From NCBI GenBank assembly GCA_007123395.1, contig SKLD01000486.1, positions 1-20,479 on the forward strand: a stretch of DNA of 20,479 nucleotides. The letters run 5' to 3'. This document shows, piece by piece, positions 15,377-20,479 of this stretch. Each line of letters opens with the position of its first letter. Within the stretch, counting starts at the first letter, position 1. A program made the translations under genes and the position numbers. The notes beneath the pieces were generated by a model that saw only the letters and a program-made list of their open reading frames with translations, had not been told where the DNA came from and did not search any database. The stretch comes from Opitutales bacterium. Its GTDB lineage: Bacteria > Verrucomicrobiota > Verrucomicrobiia > Opitutales > Oceanipulchritudinaceae.

Positions 15377-16288
15377 TTAGAAAATAAAGCGGTCGACGAC
15401 GAGAAATGAAAGATATACCGGCAAGTGCACAAGGGTGGCACCGAAGAGGCGGCGAGCCGCAGGCACTGAGGCGGGGCGACGCAGGTAAGCAAGGGCGGCG
15501 GATAGAATGTGGGCAGAGAGCAGCACGGCGACGGCGAGGAAGAGCCAACCTGTCTCTACCACGGCAAGGGGTAGGAAGGTCACCACCACAAGCAAGAGTG
15601 TCCATGCGAACGCTTTGCGGGCAACAGCCCGGCCTGTGGCGTCCGAAACCGCGAGCGTGCGGAACCCGCCGGCACGGTAGTCGTCGCGGCACATCCACGA
15701 AATAGCGAGAAAGTGCGGGATCTGCCAAACAAAGAGATAGGCGAAGAGCGCCCAGCCGAGACCACTGAGCCCGCCGCCCGCCGCTACCCATCCGATGACC
15801 GGCGGCAGCGCCCCCGGCAACGCACCGACCTCCAACGCCCACGGCGTGACCCGCTTCATTGGCGTGTAAAGAAGCACATACAACAGAACCGTCGCGAGCG
15901 CGAGGAACGAAGCAAAGGCGTTGGCTCCGAAATACAGCACCCCCACCCCGGCGGCACTGAGCACGATGCCATAGGCGAGCGCTGTCGCGGGGGCGACGCG
16001 GCCGCTCGCCACAGGTCGGGCCGCCGTGCGTCGCATGAGGCGGTCGGCGCCGCGCTCCCACCATTGGTTGAGCACGCCGGCGCCGAAAGCGGCCAAAGCA
16101 CAGCCCAACCCGACCACGACAGGCGCCACCCATCCGGTGCTCGGCTCCGCCGCGAAATAACCGAGTACCGCGGAAACCACCGACATGAGACTCAGCCGCG
16201 GCTTGGTTAGCTCGACAAAATCCGAAAATCGCGGAGCACCCGAGGCCTCCCGCGCAGGAACAAGAACCGATGTGGAACTATGACTCAT
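15377..16288 (-). CDS. ctaB: Protoheme IX farnesyltransferase (heme O synthase)
   Basis: 303 residues with about nine membrane helices, a UbiA-superfamily prenyltransferase that attaches a farnesyl group to heme B to make heme O. The first substrate motif is NQWWERGADRLMRRT (74-88; Asn74, Glu78, Asp82, Arg86), and the second conserved block is YTPMKRVTPWALEVGALPGA followed by LPPVIGW. Both are typical of CyoE/CtaB. The product feeds heme A synthase encoded upstream. The start at 16288 gives MSHSSTSVLVPAREASG with no Shine-Dalgarno sequence. ctaC follows after four bases. Upstream, a 287-base gap with REP-like hairpins separates it from ctaA. Confidence 0.94.
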   Translation of the reverse strand: MSHSSTSVLVPAREASGAPRFSDFVELTKPRLSLMSVVSAVLGYFAAEPSTGWVAPVVVGLGCALAAFGAGVLNQWWERGADRLMRRTAARPVASGRVAPATALAYGIVLSAAGVGVLYFGANAFASFLALATVLLYVLLYTPMKRVTPWALEVGALPGALPPVIGWVAAGGGLSGLGWALFAYLFVWQIPHFLAISWMCRDDYRAGGFRTLAVSDATGRAVARKAFAWTLLLVVVTFLPLAVVETGWLFLAVAVLLSAHILSAALAYLRRPASVPAARRLFGATLVHLPVYLSFLVVDRFIF

Positions 16289-16334
16289 GAAACTTTAGTA
16301 GAATGAAAAATCTCGAAGGGCCCGCCGGTCTTGC

Positions 16335-16446
16335 GGCGCACACGGAGGTGCGCCCTCCACAAAACATTCCCGGGAAATGGCGCACGCGGAGGTGCGCCCT
16401 CCACACAACATTCCCGGGAAATGGCGCACGCGGAGGTGCGCCCTCC
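16335..16446 (-). repeat. Three REP-like hairpins in 44-base tandem units
   Basis: Read on the - strand, each copy has GGAG, then a stem arm GGCGCAC, a six-base loop (CTCCGC, or CTCCGT in the copy at 16335), then the arm GTGCGCC, a perfect seven-pair stem. Copies lie at 16335-16358, 16379-16402 and 16423-16446, exactly 44 bases apart. The first two spacers are nearly identical and contain the palindrome TTCCCGGGAA (16367-16376 and 16411-16420). GGAG next to a palindrome, with CTCC in the loop able to pair with it, is the layout of REP elements recognised by RAYT transposases. Confidence 0.85.
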
Positions 16447-16459
16447 ACACAAAATCCCT

Positions 16460-16524
16460 GGAGGGCGCGGCTCCGCCCGCGCCGACGCGCCGGACAACAT
16501 GGAGGGCACGGCTCCGCCCGCGCC
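16460..16524 (+). repeat. Two REP-like hairpins in opposite orientation
   Basis: Copies at 16460-16483 and 16501-16524 on the + strand have GGAG, stem arm GGCGCGG (GGCACGG in the second, giving one mismatch), the same CTCCGC loop, then CCGCGCC. The design equals that of the three - strand units next to them but with a changed stem end, where both arms changed together so pairing is kept. Together the five units form a BIME-like cluster in the ctaA-ctaB gap. Confidence 0.8.
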
Positions 16525-16575
16525 GCGTCATCGCAAAACCACGCCCGAATACAAAACGCTCTCGCTTCCCCGCGC

Positions 16576-17619
16576 TCATGATACCCGTGCCCCCGACAGT
16601 TCCGGCGCGGCCGCCGACCGCGGCTCCGGCTGCGCCTTCCGGCCCGATGCACCGCTGTCGGCGCGCGGCTCCAACACCGGACGGAACGCCGCGAAGGTCC
16701 CCGCCCAGACGACCGCGAAGAAAACGGCCCCGTTGAGCACGTGCAGCGTTGTTTGAAAAGGTGCCCGGCTCGACCAGATGATCTCTGCCCCAAGGGCGAT
16801 TTGGATGCACACGAGAGCGAGGGCGGCAACGGCGAGCTTCTTCATCGCACGCGTGACACCGGGACTGCGGAAGAGCGCCACCATCCACGCGATAAGCAAG
16901 GCGAGGATCACCACCGCGAGGACGCGGTGCAGAAAATGGATTTGCACGGCCCAGCTCCACGCCGCGGGCAGCCAGCCGCCGTCCGAGCGCGCGTGCGGGA
17001 AGTACGGAATCGCCATACCCGCTCCGCGATGGCGCATGATCGCGCCGACCACGAGCTGAACGAAGACCCCCGCGCAAAGCACAAGACCGAGCGTACGCAT
17101 GCGCGCCCAAGCCCGCTCCGCCGCCTCCGGCACGGCCTGCGGCAAGTCCCGCCACCACCGGCTCAGCCCGACGACCAAAGCAGTGAGCGTGCAAAGATAG
17201 AGTTGCGCCATGACGCCGTGGATCTTGGCAAGGTCGAGGCTTACGAGGAGCACACGAAAACCGCCGAGCAACCCTTGGAACACAACAAGGCCGAACGCAA
17301 ACCACCCCAGGCGTCGGAGCCATTTGCGGTCCTCCCGCAGATGGATCCACACCGCCAGCGTCAGGGTGAGCAGCCCCACGAGAGCACCGAGCAGGCGGTG
17401 GCTGTGCTCCGCGAGCATCGCCTCGTCGGTCGTCCAGCCAGGCGGGTTGAGCGATCCGTTGGAAAGCGGCCAATCCGGGAATACCATTCCCGCCCCGATC
17501 GTCGTCGTAAATCCTCCGGCGTAGAGGAGGATCAACGTGACGGCGAGGGTCAGAAAGGCAAATCCCGTTAGGTTGGGGCGGTGTTCCGCGGGCTGTTTGG
17601 ACGTGTTTTCGGGAGTCAT
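16576..17619 (-). CDS. ctaA: Heme A synthase (CtaA/COX15 family)
   Basis: 347 residues from ATG 17619, with eight membrane helices in two four-helix halves. It oxidises a methyl group of heme O to make heme A for the oxidase. Counting from the TTG at 17628, the heme-side residues are Glu74 and His75/His77 (EHSHRLLG), His137 (KIHGVMAQ), His231/His235 (IHFLHR) and His296 (LHVLNG). The stretch GMVFPDWPLSNGS is typical of the family, here without the Cys pair of the Bacillus enzyme. A TTG at 17628 preceded at six bases by GAGGAG (17635-17640) is a real alternative start; I keep the ATG because neighbouring genes do not use Shine-Dalgarno sites. The C-terminus is a Pro/Ala-rich tail with no family resemblance. 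It is first in the oxidase operon, divergent from the SCO gene. Confidence 0.93.
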   Translation of the reverse strand: MTPENTSKQPAEHRPNLTGFAFLTLAVTLILLYAGGFTTTIGAGMVFPDWPLSNGSLNPPGWTTDEAMLAEHSHRLLGALVGLLTLTLAVWIHLREDRKWLRRLGWFAFGLVVFQGLLGGFRVLLVSLDLAKIHGVMAQLYLCTLTALVVGLSRWWRDLPQAVPEAAERAWARMRTLGLVLCAGVFVQLVVGAIMRHRGAGMAIPYFPHARSDGGWLPAAWSWAVQIHFLHRVLAVVILALLIAWMVALFRSPGVTRAMKKLAVAALALVCIQIALGAEIIWSSRAPFQTTLHVLNGAVFFAVVWAGTFAAFRPVLEPRADSGASGRKAQPEPRSAAAPELSGARVS

Positions 17620-17780
17620 TTCGAACAAATTTGGCTCCTCTGCGCACAGACTGTGGACTTCTGCTTGAAGCGCATGGTGAATAAGGTAATGTTGACGCTG
17701 TTATTACAACCTCTGACAGTTTCGGATCGCCCGTTAGCAGATTTCCTGATCATTACCCGACCTCACAATTAACTACATTT
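17620..17780. promoter_or_regulatory. Divergent promoter region between ctaA and the SCO gene
   Basis: 161 bases between two outward-facing genes of the same pathway must serve both. It is less GC-rich than its flanks (GGTGAATAAGGTAATGTTGA, CACAATTAACTACATTT). TTGACG at 17692-17697 (+) and TTGTAA at 17709-17704 (-) are possible -35 boxes, but I find no convincing -10 at the right spacing, so exact promoters are not assigned. Confidence 0.4.
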
Positions 17781-18662
17781 ATGCAGACAAACAGTTTTTC
17801 TTACCCTGCCGCGAAGCTCCTCCCCGTCTTTTTGATGGCAGGGTTTTTGGCGGGTGCGGCCGCACGGGCAGAGATCGTTTCCGCCGTGATCGAGGCCATT
17901 GATGCGGACAACCGCACGCTGCATTTGCACATCAGTGGCCCTGAGCCGCGCGATGTCTCCGCGCGTGTCGGCCCCGGAGACCTCCTCATTGCGCGCGAAG
18001 GCGCGCACGTGCGCGGGGAACTCGTCACCCTCGGCGGGCGCAAGCACCTGCAGAATATTTGGCCGGACGACCCGCGCGCCATCGGCACCATTCGCAACCT
18101 CGCCCGCCAACTCCGCCGCGACACCCTCCAGCGCGGTCGCCGTGCCTTCCGTGGCATCGGCGAGCCGTGGCCGCGCTTCGCCCTCTTCGACCAGCACGGC
18201 AAACTCTTCCTCAGCGAGGGGGCGCGCGGCGACTACGTCATCGTCAACTTCATCTTTACCCGCTGCACCGTGCCCAACATGTGCCCCGCCGCCACCCGGC
18301 GCATGGCCGAAACGCAACAGCTCGCGCGCGAGCGCGGCATCGAGAACTTCCGCCTCGTCTCCATCACTCTCGACCCCGACTATGACTCTCCGGGCATTCT
18401 CGCCGCCTACGGCGACAGCCGCGGCATCGATTTCGGCAACTTCTCCTTTCTCACCGGTCCGGAACAGGTCATTGCCGACCTCGCCGAACAAATGGGCATT
18501 TTGACCCGTGACCATCCCGAGGAGATCATCCAGCACACTATGTCCACGACCCTCCTCGATCCGGTCGGACGCATCTTCTACCGTGTGCCCGGCAGCAACT
18601 GGAACGCCGAGGCTTTCATCCGCCAAATCGAACGCCACCGCGAAAATGAACGCGAATCCTGA
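17781..18662 (+). CDS. SCO1/SenC-family copper chaperone with an extra N-terminal domain
   Basis: 293 residues: a signal sequence (about 1-30, ending GAAARA), an added domain (31-100, beta-rich, EIVSAVIEAIDADNRTLHLH onward, OB-like by appearance), and the thioredoxin-fold SCO domain (about 125-290). SCO proteins deliver copper to, or reduce, the CuA site of subunit II outside the membrane. The metal site is Cys162 and Cys168 (FTRCTVPNMCP) with His252 (QHTMSTTLLDP). The Cys spacing is CX5C rather than the common CX3C; I recall similar spacing in some other SCO-like proteins, so it is a variant, not clearly a loss. It is divergent from the oxidase operon and overlaps the next gene by 17 bases. 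No Shine-Dalgarno sequence; the start is preceded by an AT-rich leader. Confidence 0.9.
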   Translation: MQTNSFSYPAAKLLPVFLMAGFLAGAAARAEIVSAVIEAIDADNRTLHLHISGPEPRDVSARVGPGDLLIAREGAHVRGELVTLGGRKHLQNIWPDDPRAIGTIRNLARQLRRDTLQRGRRAFRGIGEPWPRFALFDQHGKLFLSEGARGDYVIVNFIFTRCTVPNMCPAATRRMAETQQLARERGIENFRLVSITLDPDYDSPGILAAYGDSRGIDFGNFSFLTGPEQVIADLAEQMGILTRDHPEEIIQHTMSTTLLDPVGRIFYRVPGSNWNAEAFIRQIERHRENERES

Positions 18663-19572
18663 GCACCGCCCCACCCTCAACCGCCGTTTCTGGCTGCACT
18701 CCGCCCTCCTCACGGGCGCGTGTGTCGCTGCCTACGCGGGCATCCGTATGATCCCCGTCGAGCCCTGCGAGTTCCTCCACTACGGCGACTTCATGACTGC
18801 CGACGGCGTCATTGAAGAATGCGGCTACGAAGAGACCAACTTTTTCGACATGGACGCGCTGCGCTTTCCCATCATAGCGCGCGTCACCCCGCTGTCCGAC
18901 CCCGAGGTCGGCGTCGAAACGCCCATGAAGCTGACGATTTTCAGCATGCAGGGACGACCGGTGCGCGCCGAAGATATCGCCGTGAGCCACACCGAGCGGG
19001 TCCATGCCCTCATTGTCGACCCCTCGCTCGACGACTACCAGCACATCCATCCCGCCGCCGAGGGTCCGCCCGGGCATTACACCTTCATGTTCACGCCGCG
19101 CTATGCCGGCGAGCACCGCGTCTACCTCGACTTCATCCTCCTCACGACCAACCGCCGCGCCCTCGTCAGCACGAGCTTCGAAGTGCTAGGCAAAGAGACC
19201 CCCGCAGCCCGCACCCTCTCCGCTCGCTTCGAGGAAGACGGTCTTGTCTATACCTTGGGCTCCGAAAACGGCCCCCTGCGCGCCGACGAGGACGGCGTGA
19301 TCCGTTTACGCGTCGCCCCCGCCGAAGGCAAACCGGTCAAATTCGAGCCTGTCATGGGCAGCTTCGCGCACCTCGTTGCCTTCCAGCACGGGCGCCACGG
19401 CTTCGCCCACCTGCACCCGCGCAACCCCTTCCTGCGCGACCACGATCCCTACGACCCAGACCTCTCCTTTGCCATCCACCTCGACCGACCAGGCACCTAC
19501 CGCGTCTGGGCACAGGTAAAGATCAATGGGCGCGAACGTATCGTTCCCTTCGACCTTGAGGTTAGGAGCTAG
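18646..19572 (+). CDS. Membrane-anchored protein with two HxHP repeats, probably copper-related
   Basis: 308 residues from ATG 18646, inside the end of the SCO gene (17-base overlap), so the two are probably co-translated. One N-terminal membrane segment (RFWLHSALLTGACVAAYAGI, 14-33) anchors or exports it. Two similar beta-rich repeats follow. The first (about 112-181) has HTERVHALIV, HIHP (133-136), HYTFMFTPRYAGEHRVYLDF and a closing FEVLG. The second (about 238-307) has FAHLVAFQHG, HLHP (255-258), LSFAIHLDRPGTYRVWAQV and FDLEV. The style resembles YtkA-like immunoglobulin-type domains of periplasmic metal proteins. The clustered His residues and SCO linkage suggest copper handling for the oxidase; that is inference. 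The last 11 bases overlap the convergent transposase gene. Confidence 0.8.
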   Translation: MNANPEHRPTLNRRFWLHSALLTGACVAAYAGIRMIPVEPCEFLHYGDFMTADGVIEECGYEETNFFDMDALRFPIIARVTPLSDPEVGVETPMKLTIFSMQGRPVRAEDIAVSHTERVHALIVDPSLDDYQHIHPAAEGPPGHYTFMFTPRYAGEHRVYLDFILLTTNRRALVSTSFEVLGKETPAARTLSARFEEDGLVYTLGSENGPLRADEDGVIRLRVAPAEGKPVKFEPVMGSFAHLVAFQHGRHGFAHLHPRNPFLRDHDPYDPDLSFAIHLDRPGTYRVWAQVKINGRERIVPFDLEVRS

Positions 19573-20479
19573 ATTTGCGCAGCCACTGCCGCGCGCAGGC
19601 TAGACCGTCCTCTTCGGCGGGAGAAGGCACCGGCTTGGGCGCCCGCTTGCGCCGGAACCGCAGACCCTCGTCCCCACGCAGCACCGCCTCCACAAAGGCT
19701 CTTGTCCCCAGCACCAGCCCTTCGCTGAACTGCCGCGTCTTGCGCAACAGCAACTCGTGCGCGGGCAGACGGTCCCCGCGCGCGCGCGCCTCCGCCGCCA
19801 CGTGCTCCGGCACCCGCGCCCCCGTGCCGTCGCGCTTCGACAGACGCCCCTTGCCCAGGAGGTAGATCCGGTAGTCCGGCAGCGCCTCCTCCGTCTCCTT
19901 CACATGCGGGAAATACCCGCCGTAGGCGCGCCGCAGCCCCTCGTCGCCCGCCAACGCCGCCGCGTAGCCGCACCAGCGGTAGTCCTTCGGATCCGCCACC
20001 ATGCCCGCGCGCACCGCGTTGAGGTCGATGTAGGCCGCCACCGTGCGCAGCGGACCGCAGGCGTCCTGCACGAGCACACTGCGGAAGCGCTCCGCCCAGA
20101 GGGTGCCGCCGCCGCTGTGCGTGCGGTTGAACCACTTCGTGTAGCGCTGCTTGAGCGTCTGCATGAAGGCCGAGACATCCCCCATGCGCGCGAAGAGCTT
20201 CGCGCGCACCTTTCCCGCCGTCTCCGCGCGGGCGGGATCGGCGAAGAGCGCTTCGAGGTCGCTCGCGTCCATGCCGAGGCACTGTGCCCGCTCCTCCCCG
20301 TAAAGGGCACGGAAGCGGCGCACAAGCTCCTCATCGTCGCACTCGCGCGCCTGCGGATCGACCCGCACAAGAAGATGGAAGTGGTTGGACAACACGCCGT
20401 AAGCCAGCAGCTCCACGCCCGAGAAGGCCGCCGCCTTGCGCATCGCCGCCACCAGAGCGTCGCGCTCCGCCTCGCCCAG
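19562..20479 (-). CDS. REP-associated tyrosine transposase (RAYT), 5' end outside the window
   Basis: 305 residues are visible; the frame is open to the window edge, so roughly the first 40-50 residues are missing. It is a Y1 (IS200-like) single-strand transposase: the metal-binding pair lies in SNHFHLLVRV, and the likely nucleophile is Tyr in FMQTLKQRYTKWFNR. The typical RAYT stretches GTLWAERFRSVLVQD, AAYIDLNAVRAGMV and DYRWCGYAA follow. The long C-terminal part (after about residue 190, Arg/Ala-rich) is less conserved. RAYTs are single-copy, domesticated-looking relatives of IS200 that recognise and probably spread REP hairpins. The GGAG-type hairpins at 16335-16524 are candidate substrates. 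A GTG at 20452 is an internal start candidate but cuts the fold. Confidence 0.9.
   Translation of the reverse strand: MGEAERDALVAAMRKAAAFSGVELLAYGVLSNHFHLLVRVDPQARECDDEELVRRFRALYGEERAQCLGMDASDLEALFADPARAETAGKVRAKLFARMGDVSAFMQTLKQRYTKWFNRTHSGGGTLWAERFRSVLVQDACGPLRTVAAYIDLNAVRAGMVADPKDYRWCGYAAALAGDEGLRRAYGGYFPHVKETEEALPDYRIYLLGKGRLSKRDGTGARVPEHVAAEARARGDRLPAHELLLRKTRQFSEGLVLGTRAFVEAVLRGDEGLRFRRKRAPKPVPSPAEEDGLACARQWLRKSSS

Noticed and set aside
16285..16509. Open frames reading through the ctaA-ctaB gap (for example with EGAPPRAPFPGN-type repeats)
   Set aside because: They are translations of the 44-base repeats, with no start context or family resemblance.
16335..16524. Possible CRISPR array
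   Set aside because: Repeats are 44 bases apart with nearly identical spacers, change orientation halfway, and there is no cas gene; REP-like hairpins explain them better.
16295..17647. 450-codon - strand frame overlapping ctaA
   Set aside because: Out of frame with ctaA, Arg-rich and ending in repeat translation; ctaA explains the region.
17769..18713. 314-codon - strand frame opposite the SCO gene
   Set aside because: Antisense to a gene with a recognised metal site; composition typical of a shadow frame in GC-rich DNA.

Overview
The window is GC-rich, densely coded bacterial chromosome, with almost all space in long genes and few gaps over 150 bases. The gene content suggests a Gram-negative aerobe: an outer-membrane-type barrel protein, a lipoprotein CuA subunit, caa3-type cytochrome oxidase, FabA/FabB and a RAYT transposase. 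The style of several proteins resembles Verrucomicrobiota (Opitutae-like), but no rRNA or marker gene is present, so that placement is an inference.

Layout. (1) 1-591 (+): the 3' end of a family 20 glycoside hydrolase. (2) 761-4252 (-): a small unrecognised protein, fabB and fabA in a compact lipid operon, preceded by a secreted outer-membrane-type protein. (3) 4583-4700 (+): tRNA-Val(GAC) with a strong intrinsic terminator, then a 340-base non-coding gap. (4) 5041-10191 (+): a tight three-gene unit encoding a fatty acyl-CoA reductase/PlsC acyltransferase fusion, an alkyl-DHAP synthase (AGPS) close to the animal peroxisomal enzyme, and a DHRS7B-like short-chain reductase. Together these cover fatty alcohol formation, acylation, the ester-to-ether swap and ketone reduction, so this looks like a nearly complete bacterial alkyl ether lipid pathway. 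It is the most interesting part of the window. (5) 10237-17619 (-): ctaA, ctaB, ctaC, ctaD, ctaE, ctaF, ctaG, a complete caa3 oxidase operon with heme A synthesis and assembly genes. An array of five REP-like hairpins sits between ctaA and ctaB. (6) 17781-19572 (+), divergent from ctaA: a SCO-family copper chaperone with a CX5C site and an overlapping gene for a membrane-anchored protein with two HxHP-containing repeats. (7) 19562-20479 (-): a RAYT (REP-associated Y1 transposase), cut by the window edge; it may be linked to the REP-like array.

Together, the left and middle parts concern membrane lipid composition (unsaturated fatty acids via FabA/FabB, ether lipids via the three-gene unit), while the right part builds and metallates a terminal oxidase. 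Nearly all start codons lack a Shine-Dalgarno sequence, which makes several exact starts uncertain.
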